64,000 nt of DNA from Pseudeuparius sepicola (taxonomy: Eukaryota > Arthropoda > Insecta > Coleoptera > Anthribidae): assembly GCA_963920635.1 (NCBI GenBank), contig OY987301.1, forward strand, positions 45,421,820 through 45,485,819, in the 5' to 3' direction. The translations under genes were made by a program, and so were the position numbers. The notes under the pieces are model-generated. The model was not told the DNA's origin, did not search any database, and was given only the letters and a program-made list of their open reading frames with translations. The number at the start of each line of letters is the position of its first letter. Positions within the stretch are counted from its first letter, which is position 1. Of the stretch, positions 35,096 through 47,458 are shown piece after piece.

Positions 35096-35394
35096 CCCAC
35101 CCCCCAAGAGTCTTAACGAAGTTTCGTTTTACGAAAATCATAAAAGTTGAAATAACTTCTCAACACCGGTGTGAATTTAGCAACGTTGCTAGCAACGTTT
35201 GTGGAGAGCGCGTCGAAAATTTTTCATTTTCGCCACTGGTCTATCGAGGTAGACTTGATGTTCATTTTACAAACTTTTACAAAGATATTCGGGAAAATTA
35301 AACGTTACAGCCTTACACAAATCCAAAACTTTGTAAGATTGCGCAAAACGGTTGTCGCTTAAGATAAAAAACCGAATTTGGGACCGTTTCCAGC

Positions 35395-37020
35395 AGATTT
35401 CGTAGATTTTACAGAGAACGAAAGATTGTGCCACCTCAATTTTTTTAGACGAAACGTGGAAAAGGATGTCACTAAGGAAAAAGCTGTCAAAATTTTCCCA
35501 GGATTCTCATGGGCCAAGAAAAAATAAAAAATCCGAATTTTCGATCGTTTCTAGCAGTCTTCTCAGATTTTCCAGAGAACGGAAAGTTGTGCCACCTCAA
35601 GTTTTTTATATGACACGTGGGAAAGGATGTCTTTGATGGAAAAGGTGTCAAAATTGTACCGGGATCCCCATGGGCGTAGAACAAAAATAAAAATGCAGAA
35701 ATTGCGACCGTTTCTAGAAGTCTTCGTAGATTTTCCAGAGAACGGAAAGTTGTGCCACCTCAATTTTTTATATATGACACGTGGAAATGGATGTCAACAA
35801 CGGAAAATGTGTCAAAATTTTTCCAGGATTCTCATGGGCGGAGAAGAAAAATAAAAAGTCCGAATTTGCGACCGTTTCTAGTAGTTTTCGTACATTTTCC
35901 AGAGAACGGAAAGTTGTGCCACCTCAATTTTTTTACATGACACGTGGAAAAGGATGTCACTAACGGAAAATGTGTCAAAATTTTTCCAGGATTCCCATGG
36001 GCGGAGAAGAAAAATAAGAAGTCCGAATTTGCGACTGTTTCTAGTAGTTTTCGTATATTTTCCAGAGAACGGAAAGTTGTGCCACCTCAATTTTTTTATA
36101 TGACACGTGGAAAGGGATGTCACTAACGGAAAATGTGTCAAAATTTTTCCAGGATTCCCATGGGCGGAGAAGAAAAATAAAAAGTCCGAATTTGCGATAG
36201 TTTCTAGTAGTTTTCGTACATTTCCCAGAGAACGGAAAGTTGTGCCACCTCAATTTTTTTATATGACACGTGGAAATGGACGTCAATAAAGGAAAATGTG
36301 TCAAAATTTTTCCAGGATTCCCATGGGCGGAGAAGAAAAATATAAGAGTCCGAATTTGCGACCGTTTCTAGTAGTTTTCGTACATTTTCCAGAGAACGGA
36401 AAGTTGTGCCACCTCAATTTTTTTACATGACACGTGGAAAAGGATGTCACTAACGGAAAATGTGTCAAAATTTTTCCAGGATTCCCATGGGCGGAGAAGA
36501 AAATAAAAAGGTCAAATTTGAGACCGTTTCTAGCAGTTTTCGTAGATTTTACAGAGAACGGAAAGTTGTGCCACCTCAATTTTTTTATATGATACGTGGA
36601 AAGGGATGTCATTAATGGAAAAGTTTTCAAAATTGTACCGGGATTCCCATGGGCGGAAAACAAAAATAAAAATGCAGAAATTGCGACCGTTTCTTAGATG
36701 TCTTCGTAGATTTTCCAGTGAACGGAAAGTTGTGCCACCTCAATTTTTTTATATGACACGTAGAAAGGGATGTCACTAATGGCAAATGTGTCACATTTTT
36801 CCCAGGATTCCCATGGGCGGGGATAAAAATAAAAAGGCCGAATTTGCGACCGTTTCTAGCAATTTTCGTAGATTTTTCAAAGAACGGAAAGTTGTGCCAC
36901 CTAAATTTTTTTATATGACACGTGGAAAGCCGAAAGGGATGTCAGTAATGGAAAAGGTGTCAAAATTTATCCAGGATTCCCATGGGCGCAGAGGAAAAAT
37001 AAAAAGTCCGAATTTTAAAA
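35395..37020. repeat. satellite array 2, ~163-bp unit, about 10 copies
   Basis: The phrase GTTGTGCCACCTCAA recurs from about 35425 to 36891 at 161-164 base spacing, together with TTTTTCCAGGATTCCCATGG and TATGACACGTGG. Copies are very similar in the middle of the array and more diverged at both edges, as expected for satellite homogenisation by unequal exchange. Confidence 0.92.
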
Positions 37021-37264
37021 TGTATTATTAGGTATCTAGGTATAAGAAATATTAAAATTTAAACCTAACTTTCGATAGTAAGTTGACTCGATATAGAAAA
37101 CCCGACAATATTTTGACATAAACAAATAGCAATGAAAAATAAGGATACCTACTGTAATAACTGAGATTAATCTTTATTGTGACAGCTGTTCTCGCAGCTG
37201 CTACATACCTAATAGATAGGTTGGATTTGTTGTACATTGATTCTACTCCATATCTGGTTGCTTG

Positions 37265-37530
37265 TAGACTTTATTTTTTCAACCGCGGATTGGGTGTTTC
37301 TGGGTCCGGAATAAATTTAAACGTCCTTGCTAAAAATGGCGAGGATCTGACCAAAAACAACTTCGGGGATGGGAAGGGGTAGTTTTTTCCCGTAGTTTTT
37401 TTTATTTTTGAGACTTTTTGAACGCCCTAGTGGAGGTATGAAGTTGTTTCGCTAAAGAGATGCATTGAGTAGTTTTTGGCAGGAAATTTTCTCCAATCGC
37501 GGATGACGGATTGGTGCATCTGGAATAATT
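37265..37530. repeat. inverted copy of the 239-bp satellite unit
   Basis: It reads the complement of array 1: 'aacgtccttgctaaaaatgg', 'aacaacttcggggatggg', 'cggattggtgcatctgg'. Array 2 is thus bracketed by array-1 sequence in opposite orientations. Confidence 0.8.
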
Positions 37531-38544
37531 CTAATAATTTCGAATTGTGGCTGCCTTATTATTATTACTCGTATAAATGCTATTCCTTCTATCCACATGT
37601 TCTTGCATCGACAACGTTGCAGCGTTTTTTATGGGATAGGTGCTTTCAAGGCCACCGAATTATTGTCGCCAGGCCGGCCGATTACATTTTTATTGGAATT
37701 TCCCACATGCGGCGCCCTCTATTGGTGCCAGTTCAAACAATTGGGTCCCCAGGCCCCAGGCACTGTCTGTAGCGAAGCTATATAGGTCTGTGGTACAAAT
37801 TACCGGGGCCTGGACCCCGTATAGGGGCCAGCCATATAGTGCCGTCTCTGTTTGAAAATCACACTTGATGTAACGCCAAGGCGCATAACGCGTTGTGCAT
37901 ACATTATGTAAGACCTAATATAAGTAGTAGCAGAGGAGCAAAGCACTAACTTTCCGTAAATGACAATAGGTCAAATGACTAATACTAATGAACTAATGAT
38001 ATTGTCCCTGCGTTTTTGTAACCTTTTTTGCTTGCTGTATTTTATTTTTGAAATGTATATTTTTTGAACTTATTTTGTTTCAAAAGGTTAGCGTGATCTG
38101 TCAAGCAATTTTTACCATTTTTACAAAAAATATCTGCTAGCGGCTATGACGTAGAAAATAAAATAGGTCGGTAGAGTACCTACAACTCGAGTGGAAATGC
38201 CCATGCGCCCATATTCGAACGACAATAGATAGACAACATAATCACCATTGTTTTGTAAAAATTTCACGTGTGTAATATAATTTATTTATAAGTAGATAGA
38301 GCTGCTAAACCAATATTTCCATAAACGGCGAAAATAATTTGACAGATCTCAGTGATCTTTGTCGATACACTTTGTCAATTTTCAAGGTCACACAGTGTGT
38401 CAACTGGTGGATTTTTTTTCATTGTTAGCTGTGGAGCCATAATGAATTAAGTAGGTATGCAGTAACTTGAAAAGTTAAGAAGTATGTACTCAGAATACCT
38501 TGACTGAAGTGGAAGTAAATAGTTATTTTTATTATTTTTTTTTA
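37531..38544. other. intergenic, nothing recognised
   Basis: It contains half of the 46-bp palindrome (37771-37793). No coding signature was found. Confidence 0.4.
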
Positions 38545-39620
38545 AATCGGAAAAAAATGTTTTATTAGGCAAGAATCCATCCATGAACCAACTGTGCGCG
38601 GCGTTGCTTGACTTTGACGATCGCTCTACCTAGGTCAAGTAAGATAAGACACGTAAGATAGTCACGTGATTTTTGTGCGCCATGGCCTGTCTTTATCGTA
38701 GGCCTCGTACCACGCTGTGATGACGTAGGGCCGTTTCGCGTCGCCAGCTGGCGGGCCTTTATCATTGCGACGGTGCCGATTTTGGTAACAATTTCGCAAT
38801 GTGTACGAAAAGTTAAATGGGCCTTTTGTGGCCGGGTTTTGAATATTTGGTCACTTTTGACGAGCGATGGCTTTGCGTCTGACGTTTGATGTTTACATCT
38901 CGCCAAGGCATACTTATTGAAAAAATCGTACAATAATGGGCTACTTCAGTGCCGATTTCTGAGCTTTTAATGGCGATTTTGGGACACTTTACTGCCGATT
39001 TCAAGAAAAATAGGTTTAATAGGTACTTACCTATAAATTTTGTCCCACAAAGGGCTACATTATGTCTAAAGAATATACCTAAATTTTTATAGGTACTATG
39101 TACCTATAGAAATTTATTTCCTGATATGGGCGCATAGGAAGATGATTGATTTTTAAAGGCAGGTATTAAAAAGTGGTGTTTGTTTATTAAAAATAATACG
39201 AGGCTGTCGAAATTTTTGCAAATAACTAGTGCGTTATAAAAAGGAACTTTAGTGCCGAGGGGCATATTATTTTTTATAATCGGAAAAAGAAGTTTTGTTA
39301 GACAAAATAATTTAAAGAGGGTCACCCATGAGTCGCGCGCGCAGTTTTCTTTGCCCCTAAATCGAGCACGATGCTGTATGTCCATTGAATAACCTTAATC
39401 AATGGTATGACGCAACTGATTTGCAGGAGTCCTCTGGACACTATCTTGCAGTCTACACAGAAAATACTATTGATGTTCAAACCGACCAAAATCGGCACCG
39501 TCGCAATGATAAAGGCCCGCCAGCTGGCGACGCGAAACGGCACTACGTCATCACAGCGTGGTACGAGGCCTACGATAAAGACAGGCCATGGCGCACGAAA
39601 ATCACGTGACTATCTTAGTC
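38545..39620. repeat. composite repeat with a THAP-type terminal repeat in inverse orientation
   Basis: 38655-38795 (CACGTGATTTTTG ... CGGTGCCGATTTTGGT) is repeated inverted at 39480-39620. It includes the palindromic core CGCCAGCTGGCG. 38545-39007 also matches 21211-21675. The terminal text returns near 53070-53135 and 53855-53895. Confidence 0.75.
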
Positions 39621-39682
39621 CGACGTTACATGTCATTTGTCACATAACTGAAAGCGGTAGCTTGGGTTTTGAGAAGTTTTAA

Positions 39683-40450
39683 ATGTTTAAAGTGTTTTTA
39701 AACGTCTTAGTTTATATTTTAGAAACAAGTTTGTGTCTAGTGCGCGTATGTCCTGCCCAGCTGTTATTATGGCCTCTGGGTGGGAGCCGTGCCGTCCAGG
39801 AGTATTGGTGCCGCTCGCGCCGACGCGTGAGCGCTGTAAGGGGAATCCGCGAGTTCAGACGGTCCGAGTGGCTGGAAGCCGTTCCCGTTGACCACGTTCG
39901 GGTTTGTGTATTTTGTATTCACCATTCATCTTGTGCGAAATAAATCAGTGTTGTAACGTACTCGAGGATTTTCGTTGTCGACCCACGCCCTGATATGGTT
40001 CCTATTCGGCCTTTCACGCTGCCGATCAACTGGGACCTCATCAATAGGTATTTACAGTATACTGAGGTAAGTTTTTATTTTTATTTCGTAAATATTAACC
40101 TAAATACCAAATATTGGGTCTGTTTATATTATATTTATACATATTACAAAAGCCAGGAAGAAAATGCCACCATAACAACATTTGTATGTATGTATTTGTA
40201 TAATATTTGTTGTATGCCGCAAATGGCAACGAAGACAAAATATATAGCAATTGCCCCCCTCCCCCGCACAAGCATGTGGTAGCTTCTGGGGTACTCCTAG
40301 TTTGGAGTATTGTGAGGGTGAGAATTATTATATATATATATATATATCTATTTCTTTTTTCAGGAGCAGCAGGAGCCTATTGCTTTCCCAAAATAACAAA
40401 AAAATTGGTTTTTAGAAGTGGTAGCGGAAGCAGGAAGCAGGGTTGAAGTT
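39683..40450 (+). other. possible short exons, unresolved
   Basis: 39995-40064 reads MVPIRPFTLPINWDLINRYL ... and ends in a strong donor GAG|GTAAGT. An acceptor at about 40362 leads to a ten-codon exon. The 5' part is GC-rich compared with its surroundings. I cannot assign a family; it could be a first exon of a real gene or part of an element. Simple repeats (TA)n at about 40328-40347 and (ATT)n at about 40527-40546 lie nearby. Confidence 0.2.
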
Positions 40451-40589
40451 GAGATTGGATGATTGGATCGACAGATTGTTAGCTGAAATTTGCCATTTTT
40501 GAATTGGAATTTATTGAAGTACTTTATTATTATTATTATTATTATAAATAGGTAAATGTATGTATAATATAAATGTAAGAAAATATATT

Positions 40590-41218
40590 TTTTTATTACT
40601 AACCTGAGATTATTATTATTTACCTCATTCCTCTAATGAGAAGTAATATTTCTTTTCCTAGGTAAATAATGATAATAAAAAAATACCTAGGTAAATAATG
40701 AAAAATTTTCTATATTATGACGTTTAAAATTTATAGTTTCATTTTGTCAGCTTGACAACTGAACTTCCAGGCTAAAGGTGGATTTATAAACTCGACGTTT
40801 GCGTTGGCGCTCGCCGTTGCCGTTTGCGTCGAAAATTCAATCCCAATATTTTACGTGTAACCATTTATAAACGCCGTCAAAAGTTGCCGTCTGCGCGTCC
40901 GATGCCGTCCGAGATAAACTAATTTCATCTTTCACGTTCCGTCGTTCACATTTCTGGAGGCAAACTGCGAAGGTCACCGTCAACTTCAAACGCCAACGCA
41001 AACGTCGGGTTTATAAATCCACCTTAAATCTAATCAAATATGTAAAATATGGCAATATTTCAATGTTAGTCGTAAAAAAAATTCTATATACACTTCGGTT
41101 GAGAAGGCCATTATTTACCTCGCATATTATACCTATCCTTCGGCGCTACGCGCCTCAGGATAAAAAAATGCTCGGTAAATAATGGCTTACTTCTCAACCT
41201 AAGTGTATAATATACTAT
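40590..41218. repeat. ~630-bp repeat, copy A (direct copy at 46888-47458)
   Basis: It contains an inner 249-bp MITE and hairpins made of 'ggtaaataatg' arms. Wording such as 'cctaggtaaataatgataat' is shared with copy B in the same orientation with about one change per ten to fifteen bases. Confidence 0.85.
40776..41024. mobile_element. 249-bp MITE with PIF/Harbinger-like TAA duplication
   Basis: It starts AGGTGGATTTATAAACTCG, ends with the inverse, and has TAA on both sides. A three-base TWA target is typical of PIF/Harbinger. The second copy is 47073-47319 with the same flanks, so it was duplicated with its surroundings. Confidence 0.65.
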
Positions 41219-41580
41219 TATTGTTGCAACCATATTACATCGTGTTGCATTAAAAAATCCTGTTCATCAAAATGAATAGAACACGCATACATAGAGTCCT
41301 TCCAAAGAATATTATTGTCGATGACACCTAAGTACTAAAGCCACTTTTTTTCTCTGGAAAACCAGCATGAAATCATGGAATGTAATTTCACAATCTGGAT
41401 GTAAAAGTCTCTTCGCATTTATATTTATTATTAACCGTACAAAATATAAAGAAGAAATCTACTTTTATGATTTTACCGGCGCCTTCAAAAAGTATTATAA
41501 TGCAACCATTCATACAATGTAAAAAAAATTAAACAAAGAATAAAGTAGCCACCAGTCAAACTGTCAATATAGGGTTAAAA

Positions 41581-41653
41581 ATGGCGGCGAATTCCATCTC
41601 TTTTCGTTCCCTGCGCCTTGCCGTGCGCAATAAGGCCAAAAGCGGTATATACA
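41581..41653 (+). other. possible 5' exon with strong start context
   Basis: AAAATGGCGGCG opens MAANSISFRSLRLAVRNKAK and a donor ACAG|GTATGT follows at about 41653. The N-terminus is Arg/Ser-rich like a mitochondrial presequence. I found no downstream exon to connect it with. Confidence 0.2.
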
Positions 41654-41779
41654 GGTATGTGGTTCCAACAGCAGTTCTGAACCGGTTCTTGGCGTCTTGG
41701 CGATCTAATTGGTTGAAACCAGTCCTGGAATTACTTTTCTGCATTCAGGTTCAGAACTACCTATGTGTTTGAGCTGACG

Positions 41780-42338
41780 CAGGATCCATCCGGAAAAAAC
41801 TCAGATTCATCACATTCTGCCTGTGGAAGTTTCCAATCAAGATTAAAACCATAATTCATTATGATTCAACGTTTATTTTTATGCCTCTGCCTCCGAACTT
41901 CCAGGAAGTAATGGGGCCATGGGGCCCGATACATTGAACGGCCTGTAACGAAGATGACCGGGACACGGGACTCTCGGGCGGGAGTCCCCAGTGCCCCCGA
42001 AAAAATCAGGGATAAATAAGGTTATCAAGTTGGGCGGACACAGCAAAAACTGGATATATCCGACCCAACGAAGAGGTGGCGAAGGCGCCGAGTGGCTAAG
42101 TTGATCGGAAGAGCAGAGGCCATAAAAAGAGGAGAAGAAGAAGAATTATTCAGTTTTCTTGTATTTTTTATTTTTATTTTGTTTGTTAGGTTAGATTTTC
42201 TTTGGTTTGCCCTGAAAATGAAAATTCCAAAATTGTGGACCTGTTATTGATCATTGAAAAATTCTTGTTATGTGGAAAAATGCTTTACAAAAACACCTAA
42301 AATACAAATGAACAACCTGAATATTCCTCAAAATTACC
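41780..42338. other. intergenic upstream of the FAD synthase-like gene
   Basis: 41930-42150 is GC-rich and reads partly as a coding relic (RTRDSRAGVPSAPEK), possibly the tail of a non-LTR element. The rest is AT-rich and should hold the promoter. Confidence 0.3.
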
Positions 42339-43366
42339 ATGGCATTAAACATATTGTGCAAACCCCTTTTACGACTGGGAGTATTAAACAGGGCTTTTTG
42401 TACCAAAGTAGATGAAAAGATAACTACAGCTGGAATAATAGGTTTGTACTTCTCATTCTGATGTATTTACACTTTCTTCTATACAAACTTTTGTAGTTAT
42501 TGGTGATGAAATTCTTAAAGGTGAAGTGCTGGACACAAATTCAAACTTCTTAGCTAGAGAAATTCACAAACTAGGACTTAATTTAAAGAAGGTTTGTCCC
42601 TCGATATAATCGATCACTTAGAAGCGTCCGTTTATGTGAGTCACTTACAGATATCCGTTATAGGTGACAACGTGAAGGAAGTTTCACAAGAAGTGAAAAA
42701 ATTTTCGAATGACTTCAATTATGTAATAACGACAGGAGGTATAGGACCTACACATGATGATATCACATATGAAGGTAGTACATAAACAAAGTGGCTATTT
42801 ATACGTCCGACGTATATAAAAGTCTGGACATGTCTTGTTCTCTCATTGGCAAGTTGAGTCACGTGACTTCCTTGGATGTACATTTAACTCCATACAGGTC
42901 CGAAGTAAACGTTGCGACTTTCGTAATGGACGTAATGGACTTTCCCGAAATTTTATAAGATTTACGCCTTGTTCGCCCGACATTCGGTGCATGCCGAAAG
43001 CCCCTTTCTTTTTTTCACACAGTAGCGCCCATTGCCAAAAAAGAAGGGCAGACGCGCCTTATTGCAAATTGCAACGTATACTTTGGACATATATTAAGTT
43101 AAATTGGGGTAAAATATACGTCAAAATGAGTCACGTGACTCAACTCACCAATGAGAGCACAAGACGTTTAGCGACTATTATATACGTCGGACGTATAGCC
43201 ACTGGCTACATTAAATCTTTGAGTGAAATGTTTTATATCGATGAAAATTGCAGCCGTTGCACTGGCATTTAACCAACAACTTCATTTGCATCCAGTTCTG
43301 AAGGAAATTTGTATGCAATTTTACAACACAAAGAATGAACATTATCCAGGGATGAAGCTAGCATAT
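42339..43366 (+). CDS. FLAD1-like: FAD synthase-like protein, first four exons (molybdopterin-binding domain)
   Basis: Exons 42339-42441, 42497-42591, 42651-42774 and 43254-43366 join in phase with GT..AG introns. The product starts with a basic, mitochondrial-type leader ([18 protein letters not shown]), then [30 protein letters not shown] and [11 protein letters not shown]. This is the MoaB/CinA-type domain that forms the N-terminal half of animal FAD synthase, which adds AMP to FMN. The last exon seen ends [10 protein letters not shown] at a donor GTAAGT. The PAPS-reductase-like catalytic half was not found in the remaining 20 kb, so either the next intron is very long or the gene is truncated. 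Intron 3 carries a MITE. Confidence 0.8.
42791..43202. mobile_element. MITE in intron 3 of the FAD synthase-like gene
   Basis: GTGGCTATTTATACGTCCGACGTATATA at the left returns inverted at the right end, and so does CAAGTTGAGTCACGTGACTT. The open frame 42835-43272 crosses it and is not a gene. Confidence 0.75.
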
Positions 43367-45134
43367 GTAAGTAATTTATATGCTTTTGTTGTCCTTATAC
43401 AGGATGGCCCATTGGAAATGGAAGCACCCCATAAAATTTTTATTTTTCATCCGATTTTAGCCCATAGGCACCGACTTCTCAAAATTTGGCTGGGTGCCCA
43501 AGGTATACAACCCCCCCCCCCCACAAAAGGTTATTTTAAACAAAAATTTTTATTTATAAATATAAAATAAAAGTAAATAACAAAAAACAAACAGTTATCA
43601 TGATGATTAAAAAACAAAACATAAATGGAATGAAATAAAATAAAGGGAGGTATTTCTTTAAGAAAGGCCTCGTTTTAAAATTCAGGGCACTTTCATCCCG
43701 ATGAATCAGCTGGATATCTGTCTCTTACTTCCTCCAAAGGGAAACAAATGAGAGGGAGATATCAGCTGATTCATCCGGATGAGAGTCCGCTGAATTTTAA
43801 GACGCGGTCTTTAAACAAAAACAAAAAAACAAAACAAAAACAAAAAACGACCAGAGCCGTGGCCAGACAGGAACTTTAGGCAGGACAAACCACTTTCCTG
43901 TCAGGGCAAGTACACATTTGAGAAATGAGGGAAAGGTACCTACAGGGCAGTACTTTGTCGGTGGGGAGAGGAGGGGGGGGTTAAAAAAATATACCTAATT
44001 CAATTTTTTTAATAAAAATTGCGCCTCAGGCGAAAATTTGTGAAATTTTTAAGGTCAAATATATTATGAACATAAAATTTTACGTCAATGGTAAATTTTT
44101 TGCTAATTATGCGGGCCCATAATAATTTTTGCAGGAAGCAAGAATGCTCTCTTTCCTTTTATATTTTATTGTTGATTTTTTAACTGAGAAAAATCCAGTA
44201 ATTATCAATAACAACACTGAACACCCTTTTGTTTATATGGAAGTAAAAATAAAAGTTATTAGTGCTCATAGTGCCTTATAAATTATCACATTCTTTCAAA
44301 GGGCCACTTTATGTCTATACTTTTTGCACACATTTTCTCGCCAGTGTAGTAGGGTAAATTGAAATTTGTTTGAAGGTGGGGCAATAAAGATTATTGTTTT
44401 TTAATCGGGAAATAAAAAGAGTACTTAGAGGTGTGTACTCACTAAAATGCGCCGCAGGCCAACTTTTTTTGGAAAATTCAAGGACAAATTCAGTTTAAAT
44501 GAAGTATAATAAATTAAAGAATCATCATCTCTGTTTCCTCGTTTTTTTTTCGCAATGAAGCAGTGCCTTATTTACGGCTTTGGTGAGGTGAACGGTGAAC
44601 TTGTGGTTCAGGCAGGGCAAACATTCTGCCAGGTATAGAGTAAGATCCCAGGGCCCCCAGACGTAACTTATTTTCTAAAAGACGAAATGTGCAGAATAGA
44701 GTAGTGTTCCTATGTACTTTGAACGCATGCATATCCGCTAAGTTGGGTAGACGGCCAATTTACAGGTAGCAGGTGAGAAAGGTAAGTAAAAATAGGTCTC
44801 ACTTTACTTAAATTCTAATGGCTGATTTTTATACATCTTTTGAAGAATATTATTAAAAACTAATATTCAGCACTGCCAGACACTTGAACTTTACTTATAT
44901 TCTAACGCTTGATTTTTATATATGTTACTTAGGGGACTATTTCAAAACTATATGTGATCAGCCAGACAAATTGTAGGGGCCAAACTTCCCCCAGACACAA
45001 AAAAAAATCTGCCGTGAGTATGAGCGCGAGGGTACTATATGCATGAGTTTCAGAGCGAGTGAGCTATGTGAACATAGGTTTATTAAATTTAAACTGGAAT
45101 TCAATAAGAACTTAATAGTATTTAAATATACAGG

Positions 45135-46200
45135 CAGAGCTGGGCAAGTAATTAGGCGAAAGTAATTGACCTGTCAATTAATTCCTTTTCATGGAATTGT
45201 ACTTAGTTGGAATTACTTTTGAAATAGATACAGTAATTGTAATTTAATATCAAGTACTTTTTGAAAAGCAATTGTACTTGTAATTTGCAATTCGTTTTTA
45301 AAATTCCTTTATGCAATTACTGTTTCCATTACAATTACTTTTCCAATTACAATTACTTGTACAATTACAATTACTTTTTCAATTACAATTACTTACACAA
45401 TCTCCTCTTGCGGTGCCGGCCGGAGACGGCCTGAGCTGATTAATCGGGGTAACCTGGATTGATTTTTGACAAAGTCCGCAATAATGTTTTCTTTCTTATG
45501 CCACTCCCATTTACTATTTACGCGTCACTGGCAAGTCATAACGATTGTTTTGTATTCTCTATCTCTATATTAATAGTCAATTCGTAATGCCTATTGTCTT
45601 AACAATGAGGCCTGTTCTTTATTTTTCTTATATCTCTGCCCATATGGCAGGGCCTTAAGATTTTTTTTGTATACATTTTAAAAGATTTATGTTATATCTC
45701 TATTCATGTAGCCGTTTATTTTCAGTTTTATTTTCATAGAAACTGAGCTGTGACTCTGTGGGGCCATTGTGTTTTTAGACATAGGTATTACTATATGATA
45801 CTGTTACCTACTGAATATAATCCGTTTTGTTCATTAAAATACTGTACATTTTATTTATTTTAATTTGAATATTTGCCATTTACAAAGACACAGACTAGAA
45901 TTTTTTTGCATTGCAGAACAAATAATGCTTAATATAGTTATCAGTTATGGTTTTTTAAGTAACTAGGTAAGTACCTACCTTATTTTGGTGTCTACAAATT
46001 TAATAGAAAATAAAGCAAACAAGAAGTAATTGAAAAAGTAATTGTTTACATCAATTCCAATTCCAAATACAAGTAATTGTAATTGTAATTCAATTACATT
46101 TCAAAATATCAAAGGAATTGTAATTGGATCTAATTACATTCCTACAAAAGTAACTGGAATTGTAATTGGTCAGTTTTTAATTGTAATTGACCCAGCTCTG
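45135..46200. mobile_element. hAT-type non-autonomous element (1066 bp)
   Basis: It begins CAGAGCTGGGCAAGTAATTA and ends TAATTGACCCAGCTCTG. The eight bases TATACAGG lie on both sides (45127-45134, 46201-46208). CAG..CTG ends and an 8-bp duplication are diagnostic of hAT. Near both ends the motif AATTACAATTACT recurs many times. No transposase is encoded. Confidence 0.88.
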
Positions 46201-46887
46201 TATACAGGGCGACTTTTTTTTTCGATGTTTAGCATGGGGATTTCGGAAACCAGCGAAGCTAGAAGGAAGGTTAAATGGGAAAATATTTGCAGTTTTATGG
46301 GCCCAATTCAATGCGACTTTTGGATTTTTGACAAAGTTCATGGCTTTCTAGATATTCAAAAAAAAAAAATGATTTTTCCCTATTCCTTCAAATCCCGCTA
46401 GCTCCGTTATTTTTGACTTTACAGAAAAAGTGTAAATACAAAAGTTGTAGGGAATCATGTTCCTAATAAGAGGATACAATCCTATTATGCACGTGAGCTG
46501 TCATTTTAGAGATATGACATATTACTTCGGTTTCTTTTAGATGCAAACCATAGTTGGCTATGGTCGCGTAAAATCGAGCATTTTTAAGCTTTCTAACGAT
46601 ATATTACTCGATATGATTATTTCGAAAAATATCGGAGTTATGGCGCTTTTTCTGTTTAATTCTTATTTTAACCGAGTTAGCCATGGAAACAATGAAGTGC
46701 TAAATGCTTATTGACAAATGACTGTCCTGAGTTATGGCGGTTTTTCTGTTTCCTGTTTTAACGGAGTTAGCCATAATGGAAACAATGAATTGCTTATTGA
46801 AAATGTCAATCCTGTGCAGTTCGACAATTAGTTCAGTCATTAGCTAATTTTCTGCGAAAACTTCTAATTTCTACAAAAAGAATGTAT

Positions 46888-47458
46888 TTTTTTTACTACT
46901 AACCTGAGAAATCACCATTATTTACGTCATTCCTCTTATGAGAAGTAATATTTCTCTCCCTAGGTAAATAATGATAATAAAAAAATACCTAGGTAAATAA
47001 TGAAAAATTTTCTATATGACATTTAAAAATTAGTGTCATTTTATCAGCTTGACAACTGAACTCCCAGGCTAAAGGTGGATTTATAAACTCAACGTTTGCG
47101 TTGGCGCTCGCCGTTGCCGTTTGCGTCGAAAATTCAATCCCAATATTTTACGTGTAACCATTTATAAACGCCGTTGAACGTTGCCGTCTGTGTCCGATGC
47201 CGTCCGAGAGATAAACTAATTTCATCTTTCACGTTCCGTCGTTCACATTTCTGGACGCAAACTGCGAAGGTCACCGCCAACTTCGCGCCAACGCAAACGT
47301 CGAGTTTATAAATCCACCTTAAATCTAATCAAATATGTAAAATATGGCAATATTCTATATACACTTTGGTTGAGAAGGCCCTTATTTACCTCGCATATTA
47401 TATAAAAATGCTCGGTAAATAATCGCTCACTTCTCAACCTAAGTGTATAATATACTAT
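46888..47458. repeat. ~570-bp repeat, copy B
   Basis: Direct copy of 40590-41218; it lacks about 60 bases in the last hairpin. It contains the MITE at 47073-47319 with TAA on both sides. Confidence 0.85.

Noticed and set aside
33327..36304. Chains of 60-127 codon frames
   Set aside because: They repeat with the satellite period and arise from the tandem units.
39683..39943. 86-codon frame in a GC-rich stretch as a full gene
   Set aside because: No motif, and a stop separates it from the nearby candidate exon at 39995; listed only as unresolved.
42835..43272. 145-codon frame overlapping intron 3
   Set aside because: It runs through the inverted-repeat MITE and ignores the clear exon borders of the FAD synthase-like gene.
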